Source of the DNA: Streptomyces sp. MA5143a
GTDB lineage: Bacteria > Actinomycetota > Actinomycetes > Streptomycetales > Streptomycetaceae
DNA length: 64,000 nucleotides
Direction of reading: 5' to 3'
Assembly (NCBI RefSeq): GCF_900290235.1
Contig: NZ_OLMK01000043.1
Span: 1-64,000 of the forward strand
The notes beneath the pieces were generated by a model. That model did no database searches and had not been told where the DNA came from. It saw only the letters and a program-made list of their open reading frames with translations. Both the position numbers and the translations under genes were made by a program. Below are positions 17,501 through 25,113 of this stretch, in pieces (position 1 is the first letter of the stretch; every line of letters begins with the position of its first letter).

Positions 17501-17531
17501 CTACGACCCGCCCTGCCCGCGCCGGGGGTGA
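14514..17531 (+). CDS. HTH-nSTAND1 NTPase with WD40 repeats
   Basis: The protein has about 1005 residues from the GTG at 14514. An N-terminal helix-turn-helix (FAARLRKVREQAG ... LSSAAAGRQLPSLAVTLAYV) is followed by the linker PYVGLAAF and a STAND NTPase with Walker A GASGSGKSS (149-157) and Walker B-like LIVVDQFEEVF. After a helical region comes one transmembrane segment (about 550-570), a linker of short Thr/Ser-Gly-Pro repeats, and a WD40 propeller from about 655. At least five blades read like HDANVKAVAFSPDGKTLATG and end V-x-W-D. The family is signal-transducing; ligand binding to the propeller is thought to trigger the NTPase. The frame starts at 14490, but 14514 matches recalled homologues and follows GGAGG. 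Its end overlaps the convergent transporter gene by 71 bp. Confidence 0.85.
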   Translation: MPRGESPLDPEGGPLFEFAARLRKVREQAGRPTYRDLARATHYGIATLSSAAAGRQLPSLAVTLAYVRACGGDEREWKQIWQRTADACSGRDASAEAGEKNAQRGGPKAPYVGLAAFGEADSGYFFGREKLTGALVEHLKEKRLLVLFGASGSGKSSVLRAGVLPAFPDVPSLLLTPGPHPLEECAVRLAARAGVDSGPVHTDLTAEPGTLHRMVRQILAQRQEDGSADGSAADELLIVVDQFEEVFTVCRDARERERFVAALLHAVQVPDSRTRIAVAVRSDFYTHCTRLAGLVDALPHAHHPVGPMNAEELRAAIVQPATRSRLTVESALLTTLTADAHGRPGALPLLSHALLETWKRRRGNALTLAGYHAAGGIEGALTQTAERFHDALNETRQTAARRLFLRLVALGEGTEDTKRRVPLQELDSGPDTAFVLEQATRARLLTADAGHVEIAHEALIRCWPRLGVWLEEDRGQERLQRALTEATTLWESLDHDPDTLYRGARLTAAKDLPRGALTARERAFLEAGEAAEHHARQRDRRRLRRLRRQVGALVVLLVCAVAAAGLAVRAQSTVARQRNEAVALRAADEAVRLSPHRPSLAVQVALAAYREAPQVRTRDGLLSTLSVASSGPRSTGPTSTGPRSSGPGSTGPRSAGPQAAGHSPLKDTPVGHAPAVTADGRTLAMADRTRIDLWDLRDPRQPRRLGTTDTGGVALGTIQFTSDSDTLVGVGGDRVLRLWDVSDPRKPRLVSKRPTGHTEAVYSVAVRGDGVAATSSYDDTVRLWDLSDPARPRALDTLTGHDANVKAVAFSPDGKTLATGSDDRDVRVWDVADPHHATTVAVLEGHRHFVDAVAYSPDGRTLLSGSDDHTAKLWDIGDLPRHRELGELARHADIVTGVAFASHGRTAATVGVDGTVDVWNVTDPERPTPVAHLTNPRGTVKEVRHLTTDDTFLTVTAHYSVQIWYTDLDRALADACDSAHGTISRAQWARHFPRLDYDPPCPRRG

Positions 17532-18498
17532 CGACGAAATCCTCCGCCACCATCCACTCCAACGCCACCTGGTGCGGATCCTCCCCGTCCACATCGACCC
17601 TCGCGTTGAGCTCGCGGGCCACGTCGTTGTTCAGTTTCGCCGTGACGGGAGCCAGGACGTCGGCGATCCGCGGCCACTTCCTCAGGGTCGCGGAGTTGAT
17701 CTCGGGGGCCGCGTTGTAGTGCGGGAAGAACCGCCGGTCGTCCTCCATCACCGTGAGCCGCATCGACGCGATGCGCCCGTCGGTGGTGAAGACCTCCCCG
17801 TACACACAACTCCCCTTCGCCGCCTGCGTGTAGATGATCCCGGTGTCCATCTGTGTGATGTTCCCGGCGGGCAGGCTCATGCCGTACGCCTTCAGCAGCC
17901 CCGGCAGCCCGTCCGCGCGGTTGGCGAACTCGCCCTCCACGCACAGGGTGACGGCGTCGGGGTCCCGACCCGCGAGAACGGCCACCTCGGAGAGGTTCCT
18001 CGTGCGGTACCGGTCGGCGTTGGCGCGGTTGAGGGCGAGGGCGTACGTGTTGTCCAGGGCCGACGGCGGCAGCCAGGTCACCCCGTTGCTCAGGTCGGCG
18101 TCACGCACCGCCTCCCACTGCCGGCGAGCGTCGGCGATGGGGGCGCTGTTGCCCTGGTACGTGATCCAGGCGGTGCCCGTGTACTCGTACATGGCGTCCG
18201 CCTCCCCGCTCCTGACCGCCTCCCGGGCGCCGAAGGACCCCTGGACGCCGGTCCGGTCGAGCACCTCCGCGCCGGCCGCCTGGAAGGCGATGCCCATGAT
18301 CGCGCCGAGGATCAGGTTCTCCGTGAAGTCCTTCGACGTCACGGTCAGCTCGGCGCCCTCCAGGGGCCGGCCCCGTCCGACGGAGCCCGGCCGCACCTCG
18401 TCCGTCATCGGGGAGCCGCTGGTCAGTCCGCACCCGGTGACGGCCAGCAGCCCGCAGAGCAGGACGGCCGTACGCGGTGCCGACCCGACCGGGCTCAT
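17461..18498 (-). CDS. glycine betaine/choline-type ABC substrate-binding lipoprotein
   Basis: The 345-residue lipoprotein has a signal with lipobox AVTGC (Cys23). The OpuAC-type binding domain contains VTSKDFTENLILGAIMGIA, EADAMYEYTGTAW and MEDDRRFFPHYNAAPEI. Aromatic residues for quaternary amines are typical, but the ligand (betaine, carnitine, choline) cannot be set. It is the last gene of a four-gene minus-strand operon and starts within the previous permease (4-bp ATGA overlap). The last ~20 Gly/Arg/Ser-rich residues run antisense into the nSTAND gene and look like an added tail. Confidence 0.88.
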   Translation of the reverse strand: MSPVGSAPRTAVLLCGLLAVTGCGLTSGSPMTDEVRPGSVGRGRPLEGAELTVTSKDFTENLILGAIMGIAFQAAGAEVLDRTGVQGSFGAREAVRSGEADAMYEYTGTAWITYQGNSAPIADARRQWEAVRDADLSNGVTWLPPSALDNTYALALNRANADRYRTRNLSEVAVLAGRDPDAVTLCVEGEFANRADGLPGLLKAYGMSLPAGNITQMDTGIIYTQAAKGSCVYGEVFTTDGRIASMRLTVMEDDRRFFPHYNAAPEINSATLRKWPRIADVLAPVTAKLNNDVARELNARVDVDGEDPHQVALEWMVAEDFVVTPGAGRAGRSRGGGSGGPTGRG

Positions 18499-19388
18499 GG
18501 GCCCTCCTCCAGGCCCCGCGGCCGCAGCAGCACCTCCGCGAGCGAGGCCAGCCAGTCCACCAGCAGGGCCAGCGCCACCGTGAGGATCGAGCCGAGGACC
18601 AGGACGGGCATGCGCTGGTTGGTGATGCCGGTGGTGATCAGTACGCCGAGGCCGCCGCCCCCGCCGAAGGCGGCGAGGGTGGCCGTGCCGACGTTCAGGA
18701 CGAGGGCCGTGCGGACACCCGCGAGGATCAGCGGCACGGCCAGCGGGAGTTCGACACGGGTGAGCACCTCCGCCGGTGACATGCCGATGCCCCGGGCGGC
18801 TTCGAGGAGCGTCGGGTCGTTCGCCCTGAGACCGGCCATCGTGTTCGACAGGACCGGCAGGACGGCGTAGGCGATCATGCCGATCAGGGCCGCCGTCCGT
18901 CCGATGCCGAGCCAGATCACCAGCAGCGCCAGCAGACCGATCGCGGGGGTGGCCTGCCCCGCGTTGGCGACGGCCCGGACGAAGGGCGTCGCCGCGCGGA
19001 ACCTCCGCCGGGTCAGCAGGACGCCCAGCGGAACCGCGATGACCAGCACGAAGAAGGTGGAGACGGCGGTCAGCGCGATGTGCTGCCGCAGGGCCAGCCA
19101 CACCTGCCCGTTCGCCAGGGCGTTCGCGGAGATCGCGTCCAGCTCGGCGTGCCGGAACCAGAACCAGGTGCTGAGGAGGACGACCACGAGGAGGCTCGGC
19201 AGCAGGGTGAGCTTCCGCCAGGTGATCCTGAGGGGGCGGGCCTCGTAGGGGGGAGGGGCTTCGCCGCGCGACCCGTCCGGGGGCCCGGACGAGGGCTCGC
19301 ACGAGTGGGGCGACTCGGGTGCGACGCCGGTGCCAGGGGCAGTGGACGTGGCGTCCGACTCCGGGGCCGTGTCCGGCGGCGCGCTCAC
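18495..19388 (-). CDS. ABC permease, glycine betaine/OpuCB type
   Basis: The 297-residue permease has a disordered ~50-residue N-terminal tail, then six hydrophobic segments. It carries the OpuAB/ProW-type EAA loop GLRANDPTLLEAARGIGMSPAEVLTRVELPLA cut by helices. It would pair with the second permease (20826-21482) to form the channel. It starts at GTG 19388, overlaps the ATPase gene by 4 bp and the binding-protein gene by 4 bp, so all are translationally coupled. Confidence 0.88.
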   Translation of the reverse strand: MSAPPDTAPESDATSTAPGTGVAPESPHSCEPSSGPPDGSRGEAPPPYEARPLRITWRKLTLLPSLLVVVLLSTWFWFRHAELDAISANALANGQVWLALRQHIALTAVSTFFVLVIAVPLGVLLTRRRFRAATPFVRAVANAGQATPAIGLLALLVIWLGIGRTAALIGMIAYAVLPVLSNTMAGLRANDPTLLEAARGIGMSPAEVLTRVELPLAVPLILAGVRTALVLNVGTATLAAFGGGGGLGVLITTGITNQRMPVLVLGSILTVALALLVDWLASLAEVLLRPRGLEEGP

Positions 19389-20833
19389 CCCGCACTCCCC
19401 ACGGCGTCACCCTCCGGTTCCTCGGGGGTGTCAGCCTCCGGGAGTTCGGTGGCCTCACCCCCTGCCGGACCCTCGGTGACCTCACCCGTCGGCCGGCCCG
19501 TGGCCACGGCCTGCGGCCGCCCCGCGGCGTCGGCATCCGCCCTCTCGGCGGCCTCGCCCTCCGGCCGCCCCGCCGTGCCGGACTTCCCGCTCTCCGCCCT
19601 GCCGCCCACCGCCTTCCCCGCCGTGACCCCCTCCGGTTCCCGCAGCGTGGGCCCGGTTCGGGTCGCCTCCAGTTCCCGCTGGTGCTCCCGCGCGTCCCTG
19701 CGGTCGGCGGCCAGCAGCCCGCGCACGGCGTCGAGTAAACCCTCCAGGTGGACGGCGCCCGCGTACACGCCGTTCCGGCCGGTGACCGCGGCCCGGCCCG
19801 CGCTGTCGGTCAGTACCGCCTCCAGGGCCTCCCGGAGCGTGGCGTCCCTGGTCACCGTCCCGTCGACCGGGGCCCCGGCCTCGGCGAGCGGCCCCTCGGG
19901 GTGCGTCAGGTCCTCGCGCCGCAGCCATCTGATGGGCCGTCCGCGCCGGTCCAGCAGCAGCATCTCGTCGGTGGCGCTCGCCCGCAGCCGGCCCCTGACC
20001 TGCTGGACCGGCTCCCCCTGATGTGCCGTCGGGCAGCCGGTGACGCCCACGTCCCTCAGGCGGGTGAGGTCGAGCCGCCTCAGGGCGGCGCCGGTGCCGA
20101 CGAACCCGGAGACGAAGTCGTCGGCGGGGTGGGCGAGGATCGCCTCCGGGGTGTCGAACTGGGCGATCCGCGAACGCTCCCCGAGGACCGCGATCCGGTC
20201 GCCGAGCTTGATCGCCTCGTCGACGTCATGCGTGACGAACACGATGGTCTTGCGCAGCTCGCGCTGGAGCCGGAGCAGTTCGTCCTGGAGGTGCCCCCGG
20301 GTGATCGGGTCCACCGCGCCGAACGGCTCGTCCATCAACAGCACCGGCGGGTCGGCGGCCAGCGCCCGCGCCACGCCCACCCGCTGCTGCTGGCCCCCGG
20401 AGAGCCGGTGCGGATACCGGTCGCTGAACTCGCCGGGATCGAGCCCCACCAGCTCCAGCATCTCCGTGACCCGCGCCCTGACCCGGCGCCCGGACCAGCC
20501 GGCCAGACGCGGTACCAGGGCGATGTTCTGGGCGACCGTCATATGCGGGAAGAGACCGGACGACTGGATGGCGTAGCCGATCTCGCGGCGCAGCTTGACC
20601 GGATCAAGTCCGGTGACGTCCGCCCCGTTGATCCGGACGGATCCACTGGACGGCTCGATCAACCTGTTGATCATCTTGAGTGTCGTCGACTTGCCGCATC
20701 CCGAGGGCCCCACGAACACGACCGTCTCGCCGGCATGGACGCGCAGCGTGACGCCGTCGACGGACGGTCGAGGGTTGCCCGGATAGTGCTTGGTGAGGTC
20801 GACCAGCTCGATGGCCGCGCCGGTGTCAGCCAC
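19385..20833 (-). CDS. ABC ATPase, glycine betaine/proline type, with CBS region and long tail
   Basis: The 482-residue ATPase has Walker A GPSGCGKST (42-50), signature LSGGQQQRVG, Walker B VLLMDEPFGAVD and H-loop VTHD. A CBS-type regulatory region (about 270-385) follows, as in OpuAA-type ATPases, where CBS domains sense ionic strength. Beyond it lies a ~95-residue tail rich in Glu, Gly, Ala and Thr that looks unstructured and is not typical of the family. It energises import through the two permeases. It overlaps both neighbours (8 bp upstream, 4 bp downstream). Confidence 0.9.
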   Translation of the reverse strand: MADTGAAIELVDLTKHYPGNPRPSVDGVTLRVHAGETVVFVGPSGCGKSTTLKMINRLIEPSSGSVRINGADVTGLDPVKLRREIGYAIQSSGLFPHMTVAQNIALVPRLAGWSGRRVRARVTEMLELVGLDPGEFSDRYPHRLSGGQQQRVGVARALAADPPVLLMDEPFGAVDPITRGHLQDELLRLQRELRKTIVFVTHDVDEAIKLGDRIAVLGERSRIAQFDTPEAILAHPADDFVSGFVGTGAALRRLDLTRLRDVGVTGCPTAHQGEPVQQVRGRLRASATDEMLLLDRRGRPIRWLRREDLTHPEGPLAEAGAPVDGTVTRDATLREALEAVLTDSAGRAAVTGRNGVYAGAVHLEGLLDAVRGLLAADRRDAREHQRELEATRTGPTLREPEGVTAGKAVGGRAESGKSGTAGRPEGEAAERADADAAGRPQAVATGRPTGEVTEGPAGGEATELPEADTPEEPEGDAVGSAG

Positions 20834-21482
20834 GGATCCCCCTCGGAATCGTCAGCCGCCCCAGCAGAACGTACCCGGCATCGAACAGCAGCGCGAGAAC
20901 GACGATGCCGAGCGTGCCCGCGAGCACCTGGTTGAGCGCGTTGGCGCTGCCCAGGGAGGCGATCCCGCGGAAGATCTCGTTGCCGAGGCCCGGCCCGGAG
21001 GCGTGCGCGGCGATCGCGGCGATACCCATCAGCATCTGCGTGGCGACCCGGACGCCGGTGAGGATCGGCGGCCAGGCCAGCGGCAGCTCCACCCGCAGCA
21101 GGCGGCGCGCCCGGGACATGCCGATGCCCTTCGCCGCGTCGACCAGCGCCGGATCGACCCCGCGCAGCCCCACGATCGCGTTCCGCACGACCGGCAGCAG
21201 CCCGTACAGCGTCAGCGCGATCACCGTGGGGGCCACGCCCAGCCCCACCACCGGGACCAGCAGGCCGATCAGCGCGAGGGAGGGAACGGTGAGCACGGCC
21301 GAGGTCGTGGCGGTGGCGAGACCGGCGGCCCACTCCCGCCGGTAGGTGACGACGCCGATCGCCACCCCGGCGACCGTCGCCACGACCACGCATTGCAGGA
21401 CGGCACTGGCGTGCTGGTACGCGTCGAACAGCAGCCGCTCGCGGTAGTCGCCCACGTAGTCCCAGAAACCCACCGCACGCAC
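20826..21482 (-). CDS. ABC permease, glycine betaine/OpuCD type
   Basis: This 218-residue integral membrane protein has five to six helices and the conserved cytoplasmic loop GLRGVDPALVDAAKGIGM followed by RARRLLRVELPLAWP. It is paralogous to the 18495-19388 permease and is the first gene of the operon. GTG 21482 is the longest start; later GTGs (for example before GFWDYV) are possible. It ends inside the ATPase start (8-bp overlap). The Lrp/AsnC gene ends only 11 bp upstream on the same strand, so the regulator may be co-transcribed. Confidence 0.87.
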   Translation of the reverse strand: MRAVGFWDYVGDYRERLLFDAYQHASAVLQCVVVATVAGVAIGVVTYRREWAAGLATATTSAVLTVPSLALIGLLVPVVGLGVAPTVIALTLYGLLPVVRNAIVGLRGVDPALVDAAKGIGMSRARRLLRVELPLAWPPILTGVRVATQMLMGIAAIAAHASGPGLGNEIFRGIASLGSANALNQVLAGTLGIVVLALLFDAGYVLLGRLTIPRGIRG

Positions 21483-21493
21483 CCCCAGATCGG

Positions 21494-21976
21494 CTACGTC
21501 GTCGTCTCCCGGTCCTCCGCCGCCTGCTCCACCAGCGGGATGATCCGCAGCGGAACGGGGTTCTCCATGACGATCGCCGTGGCGGCCCGGACGATGCCAT
21601 CAAAACCGACGACCCGGTCGATCACCCGCTGGAGATCGGCGTTCGAACGCGCCACCAGCCGGCACAGCATGTCGCCGCTGCCGGTCGTCGTGTGCAGCTC
21701 CAGCACCTCCGGCACGGTCGCCAAGTGCGCCCGTACGTCCGCGCCTTGACCCTGCCGGATCTGAAGCGTCGCGAACGCCGTCACCGGGTAGCCGAGCGCC
21801 GCCGGATCCACCTGGGGGCCGAAGCCGCGGATGACTCCATTCGACTGAAGGCGGTCCAGCCGCGCCTGCACCGTGCCCCGCGCGACCCCCAGCCGCCGCG
21901 ACATCTCCAGCACCCCGATGCGCGGCTCGCGCGCCAGCAGCACGATCAGCCGCCCGTCCAGATGATCGATCGCCAT
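21494..21976 (-). CDS. Lrp/AsnC-family regulator
   Basis: The 160-residue protein starts MAIDHLDGRLIVLLAREPRIG and has the AsnC-type helix-turn-helix (EMSRRLGVARGTVQARLDRLQSNGV), then a RAM/ligand-binding domain (TAFATLQIRQG, HTTTGSGDMLCRLVARS). It is divergent from the HPPD gene (123-bp gap), an arrangement conserved in Streptomyces from memory. This suggests control of tyrosine breakdown in response to an amino acid. The ATG at 21976 follows GGGAGG. It may also read into the ABC operon 11 bp downstream. Confidence 0.9.
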   Translation of the reverse strand: MAIDHLDGRLIVLLAREPRIGVLEMSRRLGVARGTVQARLDRLQSNGVIRGFGPQVDPAALGYPVTAFATLQIRQGQGADVRAHLATVPEVLELHTTTGSGDMLCRLVARSNADLQRVIDRVVGFDGIVRAATAIVMENPVPLRIIPLVEQAAEDRETTT

Positions 21977-22099
21977 GAGCCCTCCCGAGGTGAGCATCCT
22001 GTACAGAACCCGCCCGAGTATGGGGCTACGACTGTGCAGATTGTCCAGCCAGAACGCGAACTATTGCGCACCTTGCGGGAGCGGGGGGAGCCTGCGGCC

Positions 22100-23254
22100 A
22101 TGGCAGCCACCTCTGCGCACACGCACCCCGTCCCTGACACCGCTCGGCAGGCCGACCCCTTCCCGGTCAAGGGAATGGACGCTGTGGTCTTCGCCGTGGG
22201 CAACGCCAAACAGGCCGCCCACTACTACTCCACCGCCTTCGGTATGCGGCTCGTCGCCTACTCCGGCCCCGAGACCGGCAACCGAGAGACGGCGAGCTAC
22301 GTCCTGGAGAACGGCTCGGCCCGGTTCGTCCTCACCTCGGTCGTCAAGGCCACCACCACCTGGGGCCACTTCCTGGCCGAGCACGTCGCCGAGCACGGCG
22401 ACGGCGTCATCGACCTCGCCATCGAGGTCCCCGACGCCCGCCGCGCCTACGAGTACGCCATCGAGCACGGCGCCCGCTCCGTCGCCGAGCCCTACGAGGT
22501 GAAGGACGAGCACGGCACGGTCGTCCTCGCCGCGATCGCCACGTACGGCACGACCCGGCACACCCTCGTCGAGCGCAGCGGCTACGACGGCCCGTACCTC
22601 CCCGGCTACGTCGCCGCCGACCCCATGGTCGAGCCGCCCGCCCAGCGCACGTTCCAGGCCATCGACCACTGCGTGGGCAACGTCGAACTCGGCCGGATGA
22701 ACGAGTGGGTGGAGTTCTACAACCGGGTCATGGGCTTCACGAACATGAAGGAGTTCGTGGGCGACGACATCGCCACCGAGTACAGCGCGCTGATGTCGAA
22801 GGTGGTGGCGGACGGCACCCTCAAGGTCAAGTTCCCCATCAACGAGCCCGCCATCGCCAAGAAGAAGTCCCAGATCGACGAGTACCTGGAGTTCTACGGC
22901 GGCGCGGGCGTCCAGCACATCGCCCTCAACACGAACGACATCGTGCGGACGGTACGGACGATGCGGGCGGCCGGGGTGGAGTTCCTCAACACGCCGGACT
23001 CGTACTACGACACGCTCGGCGAGTGGGTCGGCGACACCCGGGTCCCCATCGAGACCCTGCGCGAACTGAAGATCCTCGCGGACCGGGACGAGGACGGGTA
23101 CCTGCTGCAGATCTTCACGAAGCCGGTGCAGGACCGGCCGACGGTGTTCTTCGAGATCATCGAGCGGCACGGGTCGATGGGCTTCGGGAAGGGCAACTTC
23201 AAGGCGCTGTTCGAGGCGATCGAGAGGGAGCAGGAGAAGCGGGGCAATCTGTAG
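22100..23254 (+). CDS. hppD: 4-hydroxyphenylpyruvate dioxygenase
   Basis: The 384-residue Fe(II) enzyme converts 4-hydroxyphenylpyruvate to homogentisate, the second step of tyrosine degradation. The iron ligands are visible: His190 (AIDHCVGN), His273 (GVQHIAL) and Glu352 (VFFEIIE). The sequence closely resembles what is remembered for S. coelicolor and S. avermitilis HPPD, including the C-terminal GFGKGNFKALFEAIE. ATG 22100 follows GGGGGAG by 9 nt. The frame is open to 21692, but that part lies antisense in the Lrp gene. A sequence CTATTGCGCACCTTGCG in the divergent gap may bind the Lrp regulator. Confidence 0.97.
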   Translation: MAATSAHTHPVPDTARQADPFPVKGMDAVVFAVGNAKQAAHYYSTAFGMRLVAYSGPETGNRETASYVLENGSARFVLTSVVKATTTWGHFLAEHVAEHGDGVIDLAIEVPDARRAYEYAIEHGARSVAEPYEVKDEHGTVVLAAIATYGTTRHTLVERSGYDGPYLPGYVAADPMVEPPAQRTFQAIDHCVGNVELGRMNEWVEFYNRVMGFTNMKEFVGDDIATEYSALMSKVVADGTLKVKFPINEPAIAKKKSQIDEYLEFYGGAGVQHIALNTNDIVRTVRTMRAAGVEFLNTPDSYYDTLGEWVGDTRVPIETLRELKILADRDEDGYLLQIFTKPVQDRPTVFFEIIERHGSMGFGKGNFKALFEAIEREQEKRGNL

Positions 23255-23263
23255 ACCGGGCGC

Positions 23264-23412
23264 CCAATAGCTCGGGGGCGCGTGGTTCGTTGGCGGGTGC
23301 GGGTGCGGGTGCGGGTGCGGGTGCGGGTGCGGGTGCGGGTGCGGGTGCAGGGGCGCGGGGAACTGCGCGAGAAACCACGAACCACCCGCACCCGCCGACG
23401 CACCCACTCCCC
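23264..23412. repeat. dispersed intergenic element, copy A
   Basis: An inverted structure between the convergent hppD and TPR genes has a left arm GTGGTTCGTTGGCGGGTGCG and a complementary right arm in 23373-23402. Between them is a 23-nt core (23348-23370; CAGGGGCGCGG then GGAACTGCGCGA) that recurs exactly at 40767-40789 (opposite strand) and 61552-61574. The left arm has expanded into nine GCGGGT units. Confidence 0.85.
23293..23346. repeat. hexanucleotide microsatellite (GCGGGT)9
   Basis: Nine perfect tandem copies of GCGGGT lie inside the left arm of the dispersed element. Copy number is probably variable by slippage. No gene is affected. Confidence 0.95.
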
Positions 23413-23420
23413 CCGAGCCC

Positions 23421-25025
23421 TCACGCGGACCCACCCCCTTCCCCCAAGGGAAGAAACGGATTGATCCGCCGCGCCTCCTCCCCGTGCCGCCGCGCCGACG
23501 CAGTCAAGCCCAGCGCCCGCTCGATCTCCGCCCGGTGGTGCGCGTACACCGCCGACCGCACCTCACCGCCCCGCGCCGGATCCGTCGCCCGTCTCGCGTA
23601 CTCCAGCGCCTCCTTGTGCGACCCGGCCCGGTGCAGCGCCCACCCCAGCGCGTCGGCGACCTTCAGTCCGGGCTGTCGCCGCCACTCCGCGCGCAGCACC
23701 CGCACCGCCTTCGCGGGATCGCCGTGGTCCGCCTCCAGCGCGCCGAGGACGAGCGCCTCGTTCACCCCGGCCGCGGCGGACCGCCGGACCAGCTTCCGCA
23801 CCATCCCGTACTGCTGCGCCGCCGCCCCGACCCGCCCCAGCGACTCGTACAGCTCGCCCAGCTCCAGGGCCACCCGGGCCGACGGCCGCCGCGCGAGTGC
23901 CGCCCGGTACGCCCGTACCCCCTCGGCCGTCCTGCCCGTCGCCGCCAGCATCCGCCCGCGTCCGGCGAGCGCGTCCGCCGCGTCCGGGTCGGCCCGGGTC
24001 GCCGCCGTGAAGTAGCGGGACGCCTCGGCCGGCTCCCCCCGCTCCCAGGCCAGCTCCCCGGCCCGGACGCACAGCGCCGCCTCCTCGGCCGGCGTTCCCG
24101 CGGCCGCCGCCGCGTCCGCGAGCGTGGCGGCCGCGTCCTCGCGCCGGCCCTGGTCCCAGTAGACGCGGGCGGCCCACGCCTGTGCCGCCGGACCGGAGCC
24201 GGCGTCGAGGAGCCGCTCCAGGGTGTCGCGCACGGCCCTGTAGCGGCCGAGCCCGTCGTACGCGTCGAGAAGCAGCGCGTACGACGTCCAGCGGTCCGGT
24301 GACTCCGCCACCGCCCGTTCGCCCCACCGCAGCGCCGCCGGGAAGTCGCGCCGGGTGTTCGCGAGCGCGGTCATGCCGTCGAGCGCGTCGGCGTTGCCCT
24401 GCGGGCGCAGCCGCAGCGAGGCGCGCAGGGCCTTCTCGGCCCTCGGGAGGTCCGAGACGCGGCCGGTCCGCCGCGCCCGCTCCACGTACGCCGCGCCCAG
24501 CACCGCCCACGCCGCGCTGTCCCGGGGCCGCGTCCGCACCCGCTTCTCCCGGTCGGCGACGAGCACCGCCACGTCGTCCGACCCGACCGAAACCCCGGCG
24601 GCCAGCACCCCCGCCCCCGCTCGGGCCCGCACCTCCGCCACCTCCGGCCCACGCGCCGGGGCGCCCGGCGCGCCCGGCACGCCCGCGACCCGCCCCGCAC
24701 CGGCGTCGTCCCGCCCCGCCGCCCCGTCACCCCCGTCCGGCGCGACCACCCGCACCCCGCCCCCGAGCACGACACACCCCACGAGCACCCCGGCCACCGC
24801 CCGCCCCCGCCACCAGGGCGCCCCGCCGCGCCACCACGTCACCCGGCCGGCCCTCCCGTCCCGCCGCCGTGCCGCCCAGCGGGCGTCGCCGGCCCGCCAC
24901 CGCGCGGCCCGGGCCGCCGTGTCGCCCCGCCAGCGCCCGGTACCGCCCTGCTCGCCGTTCCCCCGGCCGCCGTCCGCCCCCGGCGTCGCCGACTCCTCGT
25001 TCCTCACACCGCTCATGTCGATCAC
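23421..25025 (-). CDS. membrane-anchored tetratricopeptide-repeat protein
   Basis: The 534-residue protein has a charged Arg-rich N-terminal cytoplasmic part, one transmembrane helix (about 72-92), and an outward-facing region of degenerate TPRs from about 140 to the end. Examples are AWAVLGAAYVERARRTG, ADALAGRGRMLAATGRTAEGV and VADALGWALHRAGSHKEALEYARRA, quoted here in short pieces. It is a likely scaffold at the cell surface; no partner is known. GTG 25025 follows GGGGA by 6 nt; ATG 25016 is the alternative. It is divergent from the FAD-oxidase gene. Confidence 0.75.
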   Translation of the reverse strand: MIDMSGVRNEESATPGADGGRGNGEQGGTGRWRGDTAARAARWRAGDARWAARRRDGRAGRVTWWRGGAPWWRGRAVAGVLVGCVVLGGGVRVVAPDGGDGAAGRDDAGAGRVAGVPGAPGAPARGPEVAEVRARAGAGVLAAGVSVGSDDVAVLVADREKRVRTRPRDSAAWAVLGAAYVERARRTGRVSDLPRAEKALRASLRLRPQGNADALDGMTALANTRRDFPAALRWGERAVAESPDRWTSYALLLDAYDGLGRYRAVRDTLERLLDAGSGPAAQAWAARVYWDQGRREDAAATLADAAAAAGTPAEEAALCVRAGELAWERGEPAEASRYFTAATRADPDAADALAGRGRMLAATGRTAEGVRAYRAALARRPSARVALELGELYESLGRVGAAAQQYGMVRKLVRRSAAAGVNEALVLGALEADHGDPAKAVRVLRAEWRRQPGLKVADALGWALHRAGSHKEALEYARRATDPARGGEVRSAVYAHHRAEIERALGLTASARRHGEEARRINPFLPLGEGGGSA

Positions 25026-25113
25026 TGTGCGTCCCCGTGACGATCACATCCCGTACCCGGCGGCTCGCGGCGGCGGCCTTCACACCGATGGCCGTGAGTG
25101 CGAACCTGTGATC

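Noticed and set aside
21692..22099. N-terminal extension of HPPD
   Set aside because: It is antisense to the Lrp gene and HPPD homologues begin near 22100.
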